Origin: an uncultured Clostridia bacterium
GTDB lineage: Bacteria > Bacillota > Clostridia > Oscillospirales > Acutalibacteraceae
NCBI GenBank assembly: GCA_937907605.1
Contig: CALCYI010000011.1
Location: 1 to 37,526 of the forward strand
DNA: 37,526 bases
Reading direction: 5' to 3'
Part shown: positions 15,262 to 25,008 of the stretch, piece by piece
Layout of the letters: every line of letters begins with the position of its first letter
Position numbering within the stretch: the first letter of the stretch is position 1
Notes under the pieces: model-generated
Databases searched by the model: none
What the model was told of the DNA's origin: nothing
What the model saw: the letters and a program-made list of their open reading frames with translations, nothing else
Position numbers and translations under genes: made by a program

Positions 15262-16650
15262 TTGAGAATAAATAAACGTGACTTTGTAATAAGAATTGTA
15301 AAGTTAATACATTTAGCGCTTATAATTGCTTCATATGCGGTGTGCTGGTATGCGTATTATGCCGATAATCTGCTTCACCCGTATTACCGCAAGGGAAACT
15401 GGGTAATCATTGCAATATTTGCGGTTGTTTACGTTTTCCTTACGAGGATATATGAAGCATATATGATTTCACTTAACAGAATACCCGAAACCATATTATC
15501 GCTTACGCTTTCCTTTCTTATTGCCGACGGCTTCATGTTTATAATCACATGGCTTGTTAATAAGCTTTTCCCGAACGTTTTACCTCTATTAATCACCGCC
15601 CTCATTCAAACAGTAATTACGCTGATATGGTCCTTTGCCTCAACAACTTGGTTTTTTAAAACACACAAGCCGACTGACTGCGTAATCGTATATGACGAGT
15701 TTAAGGATTTTGAACAGCTTATCTACGATTACGGATATGATAAAAAATTCAATGTAAAAAACATCATTACCGTTGACGAATGTCTTTCGGATTTAGATTT
15801 GCTTAATGAGGCTGAGGCGGTATTCCTTTCCGACATTCATTCTCACGAAAGAAACTTTATTCTTAAGCGCTGTATTATGAATAATAAAACAGTTTACGTT
15901 ATTCCTCGTCTCGGCGACGTAATTATGAGCGGCGCAAAGAGCATGCATATTTTCCATATGCCGCTTCTTCGTGTAAGCGGCTACACGCCCGGAATTGAAT
16001 ATATGATTGTTAAGCGAACTCTTGATGTGATATTCAGTCTGTTAGGTCTGATTATATCTTCTCCGCTTATGCTCATAATAGCTCTTGCGATAAAGCTGAA
16101 CGATAAGGGCGAAGTATTTTACAAACAGGTTCGTCTTACCAAGGACGGAAAACGCTTTGAGCTAATTAAGTTCAGGAGCATGATTGTTGACGCCGAGGAC
16201 GACGGGGTTGCAAGGCTGTCGCTTGGCGAGAATGATGACAGGATTACTAAGGTCGGACGAGTTATTAGGAAGCTCAGACTGGACGAGCTACCGCAGCTTG
16301 TAAACGTGCTCAGGGGCGAAATGACGTTCATAGGTCCGAGACCTGAAAGACCTGAAATTGCAGAAATGTATGAAAAGGTCATTCCTGAATTCTCCTTAAG
16401 ACTACAGGCTAAGGCAGGGCTTACCGGCTACGCACAGGTTTACGGCAAGTACAATACTACGCCGTATAATAAGCTCCAGATGGATTTACAGTACATAGCT
16501 AACCCGAGCATATTTGAAGATTTAAGGATTTTCCTTGCAACCGTAAAAATACTCTTTATGCCGGAAAGCACTGACGGAATAAACGAGGGCATTACTGCGC
16601 TTGAAAACGAAGAAGTACAAAATAACAGAGAAACGGATATAATTTTCTAA
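15262..16650 (+). CDS. Polyprenyl glycosylphosphotransferase (initiating enzyme)
   Basis: Transfers the first sugar-1-phosphate from a nucleotide sugar to undecaprenyl phosphate. The 462 residues have four N-terminal helices (about 12-32, 46-61, 79-100, 107-127), a CoA-binding-like central region, and a membrane re-entrant helix near 253-277 leading into the catalytic domain. Signature stretches are IKFRSMIVDAE, LDELPQLVNVLRGEM and FIGPRPERPE. The start is TTG at 15262, with GGTGAA about 8 bases upstream. The sugar (Gal, Glc or N-acetylated) cannot be read from the sequence. Confidence 0.93.
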   Translation: MRINKRDFVIRIVKLIHLALIIASYAVCWYAYYADNLLHPYYRKGNWVIIAIFAVVYVFLTRIYEAYMISLNRIPETILSLTLSFLIADGFMFIITWLVNKLFPNVLPLLITALIQTVITLIWSFASTTWFFKTHKPTDCVIVYDEFKDFEQLIYDYGYDKKFNVKNIITVDECLSDLDLLNEAEAVFLSDIHSHERNFILKRCIMNNKTVYVIPRLGDVIMSGAKSMHIFHMPLLRVSGYTPGIEYMIVKRTLDVIFSLLGLIISSPLMLIIALAIKLNDKGEVFYKQVRLTKDGKRFELIKFRSMIVDAEDDGVARLSLGENDDRITKVGRVIRKLRLDELPQLVNVLRGEMTFIGPRPERPEIAEMYEKVIPEFSLRLQAKAGLTGYAQVYGKYNTTPYNKLQMDLQYIANPSIFEDLRIFLATVKILFMPESTDGINEGITALENEEVQNNRETDIIF

Positions 16651-16654
16651 CCGT

Positions 16655-17863
16655 ATGAAAAGAGATATTTTATTTTTATGCCAGTTCTTTTATCCTGAAT
16701 ATAATTCCTCAGCAACGCTTCCTTTCGATACCGCAAAGCACCTTGCAAGTAGCGGCTTTAGGGTAGGGGCGCTGTGCGGCTATCCCAAGGAATACAGTAA
16801 TGCTGATAATGTACCCGTCAACGAGTACAAGGACGGCGTAAAAATTAAAAGGCTAAAATATCTCCAACTTAAGAGAAGCGGAAGGATAGGCAGGCTGATT
16901 AATTATTTTTCCTTTACGCTGAGCGCTTTGCTTCATATCTTTGAAATCAAAAAATATAAAAGTGTGATTGTATATTCTAATCCTCCAGTGCTTCCGTTAA
17001 TAGCAGTGCTTGCAAATAAGCTTTATAAAACAAAAATCGTTTTTGTAGCCTACGATTTGTATCCCGAGGTCGCTTATGCTTCCAACTCGGTAAAGAGGGG
17101 GAGCATTATCGACAGGGTAATGAAATATATTAATTCCCGTATGTATTCCGCCGCTTCCGGCGTTGTAGCGCTTTCCGACGAGATGAAGGAGTTTATCCTA
17201 AATAACAGAAGCGGTATTGACGCAGATAAGATTGCCGTTATACCGAACTGGGCTCACGAAGGCTCTAAAGCAGTTGACGAAGCTGATTATTCACGTTTCG
17301 GTTATAATCCCTCTCAATTCATCGTTTCATATTTCGGTAATATGGGTGTTTGCCAGGACGTGGAAACCATGCTCGGCGCGATTACTCAGCTTAAGGACAA
17401 TGACGAAATACAGTTCCTTATCGTCGGTCACGGTAATAAAAAGGAATACGTTGAACAGAGAACGAGGGGCTATAAAAACGTTAAAGTGCTCGACTTTCTT
17501 ACGGGCGATGAATTTGAAAGCGCGCTTGCAATTTCCGACTGCGGTATTGTAAGCCTTGAAAACGGACTTATGGGAACCTGCGCGCCAAGCAAGTATTACA
17601 GCTATCTTCAAAGCGGCTGTGCAGTTTTTGCAGTTGTAGAGCAGAATAGTTATATCGCAAAAGAGGTTAAAGCTGAGGGCATTGGTTACGCTTTTAAAAT
17701 TGGCGACGGTAATGAGCTTGCAGAGGTAATACTTAATCTCAGTGAAAACAGGGAAGTATGCTCAGAGATGAAATCAAACGCAAGTGAGCTTTATAAAAAC
17801 CGTTACAGCATAGAAAAAGCAATGATTAAGTATGACGAACTTATGAAAAGAGTATTGAACTGA
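16655..17863 (+). CDS. Family 4 glycosyltransferase (WbuB-like)
   Basis: A 402-residue GT-B glycosyltransferase. The N-terminal half opens LFLCQFFYPEYNSSAT, typical of WbuB-like GT4 enzymes that act on lipid-linked intermediates. The C-terminal half has IVSYFGNMG and a donor-site region near CAPSKYYSYLQSG, which stands in for the usual E-x7-E motif. It probably adds an early sugar of the repeat unit. The donor is unknown. The gap to the preceding gene is four bases and to the next gene one base. Confidence 0.87.
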   Translation: MKRDILFLCQFFYPEYNSSATLPFDTAKHLASSGFRVGALCGYPKEYSNADNVPVNEYKDGVKIKRLKYLQLKRSGRIGRLINYFSFTLSALLHIFEIKKYKSVIVYSNPPVLPLIAVLANKLYKTKIVFVAYDLYPEVAYASNSVKRGSIIDRVMKYINSRMYSAASGVVALSDEMKEFILNNRSGIDADKIAVIPNWAHEGSKAVDEADYSRFGYNPSQFIVSYFGNMGVCQDVETMLGAITQLKDNDEIQFLIVGHGNKKEYVEQRTRGYKNVKVLDFLTGDEFESALAISDCGIVSLENGLMGTCAPSKYYSYLQSGCAVFAVVEQNSYIAKEVKAEGIGYAFKIGDGNELAEVILNLSENREVCSEMKSNASELYKNRYSIEKAMIKYDELMKRVLN

Positions 17864-17864
17864 T

Positions 17865-18968
17865 ATGAAAATATTGATGATTAACAGCGTGTGCGGAGTC
17901 AGAAGTACGGGACGTATATGCACTGACCTTGCCGAAGAGCTTGAAGGGCAGGGTAATGAGGTTAAAATTGCATATGGCAGAGACAGCGTTCCCGAGACGT
18001 ACCGTAAGTACGCCGTTAAAATCGGAGACGATTTATCGTTTAAGCTTCACGTTTTGTATTCTCGGATTTTTGACGCGCACGGGCTGGCTTCGAAAACCGC
18101 TACAAAGAGGTTTCTTAAATGGGCTGACGAGTATAATCCCGATTTACTTTGGCTTCATAATCTCCACGGCTATTATATAAACTATGAGCTTCTTTTCAAG
18201 TGGATTAAATCACGTCCCGATATGCAGGTTAAGTGGACTATGCACGACTGCTGGGCGTTTACGGGGCATTGCTCATATTTTACCATGGCGGGCTGTGAGA
18301 ACTGGAAAACTCATTGTAAAAACTGTCCGCAGCCTAAAAAGTATCCTGCAAGACTGCTTTTTGATAACAGCAGTAATAACTATGATAAAAAGAAAGACGC
18401 CTTCTGCGGCGTTAACAATCTTACAATCGTAACCCCAAGCAATTGGCTTGCGGATATTATAAAGCAAAGTTTTCTCAGGGAATATAAAGTTGAGGTTTGC
18501 AATAATAAAATTGATACGGAGATTTTTAAGCCTACTGAAAGTAATTTCAGACAAAAATACAACCTTGAGAATAAACACATTATTTTAGGAGTTGCGTATC
18601 CCTGGGATGAGAGAAAGGGACTTGACGATTTTATAAGGCTGTCCGAAATGATTTCAGACGATTACAGAATTGTTCTTGTAGGCGTTAATAAAACACAGGC
18701 GGAGCAACTTCCTAAAAGCATTATCGGTATTGAAAAAACCGATAGCGCAAAGGAGCTTGCGGAGATTTATACCGCCGCTAATGTATTTGTCAATCCAACT
18801 TACGAGGATAATTATCCTACTACTAATTTAGAAGCGGCTGCCTGCGGTACGCCGGTAATTACATATAATGTCGGCGGAAGTCCCGAAAGCGCTGATGAAG
18901 AGAACGTCTTTGAATGTGGAGATATTCAAGGAGTATGGGGAAGAATACAGGAAATTATTAATGAGTGA
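17865..18968 (+). CDS. Family 4 glycosyltransferase
   Basis: A 367-residue GT4 enzyme resembling colanic-acid-type transferases. The N-terminus is MKILMINSVCG. A distinctive segment WTMHDCWAFTGHCSY is followed by four cysteines, which recall the metal- or disulfide-like insert common in this subgroup. The retaining-GT motif is NPTYEDNYPTTNLEAAACG, with E at both ends of the E-x7-E spacing. Its end overlaps the wzy start by eight bases. The sugar and linkage are not predictable. Confidence 0.87.
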   Translation: MKILMINSVCGVRSTGRICTDLAEELEGQGNEVKIAYGRDSVPETYRKYAVKIGDDLSFKLHVLYSRIFDAHGLASKTATKRFLKWADEYNPDLLWLHNLHGYYINYELLFKWIKSRPDMQVKWTMHDCWAFTGHCSYFTMAGCENWKTHCKNCPQPKKYPARLLFDNSSNNYDKKKDAFCGVNNLTIVTPSNWLADIIKQSFLREYKVEVCNNKIDTEIFKPTESNFRQKYNLENKHIILGVAYPWDERKGLDDFIRLSEMISDDYRIVLVGVNKTQAEQLPKSIIGIEKTDSAKELAEIYTAANVFVNPTYEDNYPTTNLEAAACGTPVITYNVGGSPESADEENVFECGDIQGVWGRIQEIINE

Positions 18969-20364
18969 TAATATTCAAAACAAGAAAAACGCTGTTTCTT
19001 TTACAATTGCATTATCCGTATATCTTCTCATCGGAGGGCTTTTAATCCTTAACTTTCCGCAGGAGGGATATAACGATAACGAAAGGCAGTTATTTATAAC
19101 CCTTTTGGTTTCTTACTTTATCATAATGGGTTTTGTAGTTGCTGCAATTCTAAATCGTAATATCTATATTTTTGAACCGTTTTCTTTCATTACGCTGTTG
19201 TATGTGGGAATTTTCATTCTTCGTCCGATACAGGATTTATATACTCACAGCGTTTCTTATGCAGGAAGGAATCTTGTGGATTCCGGCGTAAAATCTACTA
19301 TTCTGTTTACCGTCGGATATATTTTCTTCTACATAGGTTATTTTATGAAGAAGAATTATACCGAGCCCGAAAAGAAGCTGCTAAAAAAGGAATATCCCGA
19401 TATGACGGGGCTTTTAGTTACAATGTGGGCGTTCTTCTTTATATGCTGCATTATTTGTCAGTTTTCACAGGGCTTCTCGCTCAGGTATATTTTCTCGCTC
19501 GGTTCCTCGGGCGAAAGGGAAATAAATTCAAACAACTCGCTTTTACTTTTCTTATCCAATTTCGCTACAAGCCTGCTTGTTGTGTGGATAATGATTATTG
19601 TTAAGTCAAAGAATGACGCAGTTAAAATAGTTATAACGGCATTAACCGTGGTTTATCTTATAATGCGTAATTCTCGCTGGCTTATGCTTATTCTCATACT
19701 TGCTCCGATAACTTATTTCTACACAAAGCGAAATAAGTCGCCCAAGATTGCATATCTTCTTTCCGCGGGCTTTGTTGCTCTCGTGCTTTTTGCGTGGATG
19801 CAGCTTAACCGATACAATATCGCGATGGGCAGAACCGTTCAGGGACTTGGCGAGGAGGGCTTAACCTTTCAGTTTCTGATGTCGCCTTTTGACAGCGACC
19901 TTACGACATACACTACCTTTTACGGTATGGTCGGGAATTTCCCGGATATTCATCCCTATATGTTAGGTAGAACCTTCCTATATATGTTCGTGCTTTTCGT
20001 ACCGAGGTTTTTATGGCCGTCTAAGCCCGATAACCCCGTAAGAGATATGGTTGAAAATTCTCTCGGCTCGGTTGCAAGAATTAACGGTAGGGCAGTTGCT
20101 AATATCGGCGAGTTCTACGCTAACTTCGGCATTATCGGAATAATTATATTAATGTTCGTTTTCGGTTATATCGTATCAAGGCTTAAGCATCTGTATAAGG
20201 ACCCGTCAGAAAACAGACTTATTATTTATTCGGTTCTTTATCCTCTTATGTTCCAATGGGTTGCAAGAGGTAATTTCAGCAGTAACTTTTATTATACGCT
20301 TTTTGCGTTCATTCCGTTTATTGTTCAGTATATTTTCATTAATTCCGTTAGGAGAAAAAGATGA
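18961..20364 (+). CDS. wzy: Oligosaccharide repeat-unit polymerase (Wzy)
   Basis: A polytopic membrane protein of 467 residues with about ten or more hydrophobic helices, most likely the polymerase joining lipid-linked repeat units outside the membrane. Recognisable features are a long extracytoplasmic loop between about residues 310 and 370 and the segment NIGEFYANFGIIG, typical of O-ag_pol_Wzy proteins. I chose the ATG at 18961, which overlaps the previous gene by eight bases; an upstream in-frame ATG at 18868 would extend 31 residues into that gene. It overlaps the next gene by four bases. Confidence 0.85.
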   Translation: MSDNIQNKKNAVSFTIALSVYLLIGGLLILNFPQEGYNDNERQLFITLLVSYFIIMGFVVAAILNRNIYIFEPFSFITLLYVGIFILRPIQDLYTHSVSYAGRNLVDSGVKSTILFTVGYIFFYIGYFMKKNYTEPEKKLLKKEYPDMTGLLVTMWAFFFICCIICQFSQGFSLRYIFSLGSSGEREINSNNSLLLFLSNFATSLLVVWIMIIVKSKNDAVKIVITALTVVYLIMRNSRWLMLILILAPITYFYTKRNKSPKIAYLLSAGFVALVLFAWMQLNRYNIAMGRTVQGLGEEGLTFQFLMSPFDSDLTTYTTFYGMVGNFPDIHPYMLGRTFLYMFVLFVPRFLWPSKPDNPVRDMVENSLGSVARINGRAVANIGEFYANFGIIGIIILMFVFGYIVSRLKHLYKDPSENRLIIYSVLYPLMFQWVARGNFSSNFYYTLFAFIPFIVQYIFINSVRRKR

Positions 20365-21602
20365 AGGTTTTAGTAGCACATCCTGCTCAGCAGCATTCAT
20401 ACAGGCTTGCCTGCGCTTTAAAAAATGCAGATATGCTAAGTAAATATGCTACTACTGTATACTATAAAAAACGTTCGCTTACATATTTAGTTTCGAAGAT
20501 ACTTAAGGGAAATTTTAAAGTAAAGGCTCAGGGCAGGCGGTGTGAAGAGCTTAAGGATAATGAGGTTATTCAGTTTTCGGAAGGAAAGGGGCTTTTAAAG
20601 CTTCTTGCGCTGAATACAAGATTTCTTAAAAAGCATTACTCCTCACTGAAATATAGTACAGCAGACAGCTTTGCAAAAAAAGCCGCCGAATATGCTATTA
20701 AGCATAAGGTCGACGCTGTGGTGACCTATGATAACACCTCGCCGCTGCTGTTTGAAATCCTTAAGGATAAAGCTCCCGATATACTCAGAATTCTTGACGT
20801 ATCTGCCGCAAATCCGTTTTATATGCGCGGTATTTATGAAAAGGATTTTGAGCTTGCACCCGCTTTTAAGGACAGGTTAATCCGCGAGCGCCGGCTCGTA
20901 TGGGATGAAGAAATCACAAGCCGTACAAAGCGCGAATATGAGCTTGCGCAGGAGTTCTTAGTTCCTTCTCTGTTTGTTGCAAAAACGCTTGAATACTCAG
21001 GGCTTAACACTGATAAGATGCATATCTGTCCGTACGGCGTTGATTTAAAAGCCTTCTCACCTAAGGAATATGATGATGTTAAGAACCGTCCTGTTGAATT
21101 TATTTACGTAGGCGGGGTAAAAGAGCTTAAGGGTATCTATTATCTTCTTGAAGCGTTTAAGTCGATACCTAAGGATAGGGCAAGACTTACAGTAGTAGGT
21201 AAAGTAAATAAGAACGATGAGGACATAAAGCCTTATCTCGACTATGTGAATTTTACGGGTTTGGTACTTCACTCCGATATGCCCCGGCTACTCAGAAAAT
21301 CCGACGTTTTTATTCTTCCGTCGCTCGGCGAGGGACTTTCGCTCTCCGTGCTTGAGGCTGCTTCCTGCGGACTTCCGTTCATTATTTCCGAAAACTGTGG
21401 TGTTGATGAAGGAATGCTCAGCGGAAACGAGGGCTTTATAGTACCGATACAAAGCGTTGACGCAATTAAGGAAAAAGCGCTTTGGTTCTGTGACAATCCC
21501 GAGAGCTTAAGCAAAATGGGAAAGAGTGCTGCTGAATTTGCCGCTAAGTATTCCTGGGGGGATTATTCCGAAAGTATACAGACTATATTCACAAAGTTTT
21601 AA
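20361..21602 (+). CDS. Family 4 glycosyltransferase
   Basis: Third GT4 enzyme of the operon, 413 residues. The acceptor-side domain starts MKVLVAHPAQQHSYRLA. The donor side includes FIYVGGVKELKGIYYLLEAF and the motif PSLGEGLSLSVLEAASCGLP, with the two catalytic-region glutamates at normal spacing. Translational coupling with wzy (ATGA overlap) argues for co-regulation. With three transferases plus the initiating enzyme, a repeat unit of about four sugars is a reasonable minimum guess. Confidence 0.87.
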   Translation: MKVLVAHPAQQHSYRLACALKNADMLSKYATTVYYKKRSLTYLVSKILKGNFKVKAQGRRCEELKDNEVIQFSEGKGLLKLLALNTRFLKKHYSSLKYSTADSFAKKAAEYAIKHKVDAVVTYDNTSPLLFEILKDKAPDILRILDVSAANPFYMRGIYEKDFELAPAFKDRLIRERRLVWDEEITSRTKREYELAQEFLVPSLFVAKTLEYSGLNTDKMHICPYGVDLKAFSPKEYDDVKNRPVEFIYVGGVKELKGIYYLLEAFKSIPKDRARLTVVGKVNKNDEDIKPYLDYVNFTGLVLHSDMPRLLRKSDVFILPSLGEGLSLSVLEAASCGLPFIISENCGVDEGMLSGNEGFIVPIQSVDAIKEKALWFCDNPESLSKMGKSAAEFAAKYSWGDYSESIQTIFTKF

Positions 21603-21615
21603 GGAAAGGTAAGAT

Positions 21616-23061
21616 ATGGGTAAAATAGCAAAAAACTACATATATAATTTTGCTTTTCAGCTCCTTGTGCTGATTACTCCCATTATTACCGCTCCGTATC
21701 TTTCAAGGGTGCTCGGTCCCTCTAATCTCGGAATATATAGCTACGTTAATTCCTCGGGGAATATAGTTTTCACACTTTCACTTTTAGGTATTTATGCATA
21801 CGGCAACAGGCAGGTTGCGTACGTAAGGGATAATAAGGACGACCTTACGGGTACCTTCTGGGAAATAATGCTAACCCGCCTGATTTTAGGTACAATCGGT
21901 ACCGTTTCATATTTCGTATATGCAAATATAAGTATAAACGCTAAGCTTTCATGGTACTTCACGCTTTATTATCCGTATGTGCTTGCTCAGTTCCTCGACG
22001 TATCGTGGGTATTCGTTGGTCTTGAGGATATGAAGCCTGCGGTAATGAAAAACTTTTTTGCGCGTATTATTAATGTCATAGGAATATTTGTTTTTGTTAG
22101 GAAAAGGGACGACGTGTGGATTTATATTCTGCTCCTCGCCGTTACTCTGCTTGTTGCAAATCTTTCGATTTACTTTCAACTTAAAAAATATATCGGCAGA
22201 CCGAGGGTTAATAAGAAAAATATCTGGATTCATATCAAGGGCTCGTTCATACTTTTCTTACCTCAGGTGGCGTCGCTGTTCTATCTTCAGGTAGATAAGG
22301 TGATGCTAAAATGGCTTTCGGGCGGAACCGACCAGGTATCGTTTTACGATCAGGCTGAAAAAATAATAAATATTCCTCTGACATTAATAACCGTACTCAG
22401 TACGGTAATGATGCCGAGAATTGCAAATGAATTCAAAAAGGCTAATAAAGATAAAATACAGTCGCTCCTCTTAAAATCGGGGCAGTTTACGCTGTTTATG
22501 TCGTTTCCGTTAATGCTTGGGCTGTTCAGCGTTGCTGAGAGGTTCGTTCCGTGGTATCTCGGAAAGGATTTCCTCCCAACCGCATACGGAATGATGATAC
22601 TTTGCCCGATTGTACTTTTTAATTCGCTTTCTGGAATATCAGGCGCGCAGTATTTCACCGCGACAGACCAGATTGGTATTTTGATGAAAGCATACGTTCC
22701 TGCGGCTGTTATAAACGTTATTGTAAACGCTGCTCTTATACCTCATTACGGATATAAAGGAGCTGCGATTGCAACGGTTGCCTCCTCGCTTATTTCAGTA
22801 ATTATTCAGTATTACTATCTCAACAAGCAGGTTAAGCTTACAGGGCTTGTAAAATACGGCGTAAAGTACGGTATAGGCGCTTTCATTATGGCAGCGGTAA
22901 TATTCGTGTCAACATATAAAATGAACGCCACAGCCCTTACAACCGCTGTTCAGGTTGCTATAGGAGGCGCCGTTTACCTCGCTTTCCTTCTTGTAACTAA
23001 GGACGATATGCTTAAGGAAATCATGGCGATTGTTATGAAAAAAATTAAAAGGTCAAAATAA
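21616..23061 (+). CDS. wzx: Lipid-linked oligosaccharide flippase (Wzx)
   Basis: A 481-residue MOP-superfamily membrane protein with about 12-14 predicted helices, which would turn undecaprenyl-PP-linked repeat units to the outer face. The N-terminus (ITAPYLSRVLGPSNLGIYSY) is the classic polysaccharide-flippase entry. A conserved stretch near residues 220-240 (SLFYLQVDKVMLKWLSG) carries the usual Asp/Lys of this family. A ribosome-binding site AGGAAAGG lies before the ATG. Together with wzy it defines a Wzx/Wzy-dependent pathway rather than an ABC-transporter pathway. Confidence 0.9.
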   Translation: MGKIAKNYIYNFAFQLLVLITPIITAPYLSRVLGPSNLGIYSYVNSSGNIVFTLSLLGIYAYGNRQVAYVRDNKDDLTGTFWEIMLTRLILGTIGTVSYFVYANISINAKLSWYFTLYYPYVLAQFLDVSWVFVGLEDMKPAVMKNFFARIINVIGIFVFVRKRDDVWIYILLLAVTLLVANLSIYFQLKKYIGRPRVNKKNIWIHIKGSFILFLPQVASLFYLQVDKVMLKWLSGGTDQVSFYDQAEKIINIPLTLITVLSTVMMPRIANEFKKANKDKIQSLLLKSGQFTLFMSFPLMLGLFSVAERFVPWYLGKDFLPTAYGMMILCPIVLFNSLSGISGAQYFTATDQIGILMKAYVPAAVINVIVNAALIPHYGYKGAAIATVASSLISVIIQYYYLNKQVKLTGLVKYGVKYGIGAFIMAAVIFVSTYKMNATALTTAVQVAIGGAVYLAFLLVTKDDMLKEIMAIVMKKIKRSK

Positions 23062-23085
23062 ATCTTTAACGGAAGTGTCCATATT

Positions 23086-24111
23086 ATGACAGATTTGAAA
23101 AATAAAACTCTATTAATCACGGGCGGTACGGGTTCGTTCGGTAACACTGTATTAAAGCATTATCTAAAGTCCGACATAGGTCAGATTAGGATTTTCTCCC
23201 GTGATGAAAAGAAGCAGGACGATATGCGCCACCAGCTTCAAAAGGATTTTCCCGAATATGCCGATAAGGTACAGTTTTATATCGGCGACGTTCGCGATAC
23301 AAATTCAATTAAAGAAGCTGTGTACGGCAGTGATTATATATTCCACGCAGCCGCTCTTAAACAGGTTCCTTCCTGCGAATTCTTCCCGATGGAAGCGGTC
23401 AAAACTAATATTGAGGGTACCAACAATCTTTTACAGGCAGCAATAGACTGTAATGTTAAAAAGGTCGTATGCCTTTCTACCGATAAGGCAGCTTATCCGA
23501 TTAATGCTATGGGTATATCCAAGGCTATGATGGAGCACGTTGTCGCTGCAAACGCGCGCAAGGCTGAGCGAATCGGAGATACGGTAATTTGCTGTACGAG
23601 ATACGGTAACGTAATGTGCAGCAGAGGCTCGGTTATTCCTCTGTTTATAGAGCAAATTCGTTCGGGTAATCCGATTACCGTTACAAATCCTGCTATGACG
23701 CGCTTTTTAATGAATCTTGATGAGGCGGTAAGCCTTGTTGAATTTGCCTTTGAAAATGCAAGACCTGGCGATTTATTTATACAGAAATCCGATGCTTCCA
23801 CTATCGATACGCTTGCGAAAGCAGTTCAAAAGCTTTTTGGTGATACGGGTATAAGGATAATCGGTACCCGTCACGGCGAAAAGCTGTATGAAACGCTGAT
23901 GACCTCTGAGGAGAGGGCAAGAAGCGAGGATATGCGTAATTATTTCAGAGTTTCGCCCGATAACAGAGAGCTTAATTACGACAGGTTTGTAGTTGAAGGG
24001 GATACTAACGAAACTCCCGAGGCTTATACAAGCCATAATACGAAAATTTTGAACGTAGATGAGACTGTAAGTAAACTTCTTACGACAGATTACATAAAGG
24101 ACTTGCTGTAA
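23086..24111 (+). CDS. UDP-GlcNAc 4,6-dehydratase, FnlA/CapE-like
   Basis: A 341-residue short-chain dehydrogenase fold enzyme. The NAD(P)-binding loop is GGTGSFG (13-19). The catalytic region has STDK (131-134) and Met142-x3-Lys146, where Met replaces the usual Tyr; this is characteristic of inverting 4,6-dehydratases such as FlaA1, PseB, CapE and FnlA. Length and the RHGEKLYETLMT segment fit the FnlA/WbjB group that starts UDP-L-FucNAc synthesis. The partner reductase and C2-epimerase (FnlB, FnlC) are not in the window, so the end product is uncertain. Confidence 0.85.
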   Translation: MTDLKNKTLLITGGTGSFGNTVLKHYLKSDIGQIRIFSRDEKKQDDMRHQLQKDFPEYADKVQFYIGDVRDTNSIKEAVYGSDYIFHAAALKQVPSCEFFPMEAVKTNIEGTNNLLQAAIDCNVKKVVCLSTDKAAYPINAMGISKAMMEHVVAANARKAERIGDTVICCTRYGNVMCSRGSVIPLFIEQIRSGNPITVTNPAMTRFLMNLDEAVSLVEFAFENARPGDLFIQKSDASTIDTLAKAVQKLFGDTGIRIIGTRHGEKLYETLMTSEERARSEDMRNYFRVSPDNRELNYDRFVVEGDTNETPEAYTSHNTKILNVDETVSKLLTTDYIKDLL

Positions 24112-24112
24112 T

Positions 24113-24958
24113 ATGAATGAGAGTTTACAGCTAAACGATAAACAAATAGAAGCGCTTAGGGAAAGGGAGCTTGAACTGCTCAAAATATTCATTTCGGTTT
24201 GTGAAAGGCTTGATTTGAATTATTTTGCAGTTGAGGGAACCTTGCTCGGTGCAGTAAGGCATAGGGGCTTTATCCCGTGGGACGATGATATTGACGTCGG
24301 TATGCTCAGAGATGACTATGAAAGTTTTATCGAAAACGCTACCGAATTGTTACCCGACGGCTTTTTCCTTCAGACAAGACAGACTGACTCAGAATATCCG
24401 CACTGTTTTGCTAAGCTTAGAAATACAAATACTGTTTTTCTTGAAACGAGCTGTAAAAACATCAATATGAATCACGGCATCTATATTGATATTTTCCCGT
24501 TTGATTATTATCCCGACGGCTTAATTAAAGGATATATTTTCGATTTTGAAAAGCTTCTGATCAAGTACAGGGTGCGTGAAGTGTTTTACGTACCTGAGGA
24601 TAGTACTCTTTCAGTTTCGAATATTCTGAGACGGATATTAACCCTTATTTCTCGTGTTCGGTATAAATCCGTTAACGACGCGCTTGAACGTCAGGAAAAG
24701 CTTATTAAAAGCTTTAGCAATACTAAGCGAGTTATTAATAACGGAAGCCCCTGGAAAAACAGAGAAAGAGTTGACGCGTCTTGGATTGCTTCAACCGTTA
24801 AGCTCAATTTTGAGGGAATTTCGATTAACGCGCCATCAGGATATGATAATTATCTAAAGCATGTTTACGGCGATTATATGACACCTCCTACGGAGGATAA
24901 AAGAATACCTCATCACTATATTTGCGCATTTGATTCTATAAATGGAATTAATAAATAA
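24113..24958 (+). CDS. licD: LicD-family phosphotransferase
   Basis: A 281-residue nucleotidyltransferase-fold enzyme with the LicD core GTLLGAVRHRGFIPWDDDID (42-61), including the metal-binding aspartates 57-59 and 61. LicD proteins attach phosphocholine, phosphoribitol or similar groups to surface glycans. It is the last gene before the large surface protein at 25009 and starts one base after the dehydratase gene. No licA/licB/licC choline-activation genes are present here, so the transferred group could be choline taken up elsewhere or a different phosphate ester. Confidence 0.86.
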   Translation: MNESLQLNDKQIEALRERELELLKIFISVCERLDLNYFAVEGTLLGAVRHRGFIPWDDDIDVGMLRDDYESFIENATELLPDGFFLQTRQTDSEYPHCFAKLRNTNTVFLETSCKNINMNHGIYIDIFPFDYYPDGLIKGYIFDFEKLLIKYRVREVFYVPEDSTLSVSNILRRILTLISRVRYKSVNDALERQEKLIKSFSNTKRVINNGSPWKNRERVDASWIASTVKLNFEGISINAPSGYDNYLKHVYGDYMTPPTEDKRIPHHYICAFDSINGINK

Positions 24959-25008
24959 GGATGTAATTGTGCTTTGCACGTTCATTAATAAATACAAAGG
25001 AGAGAATT

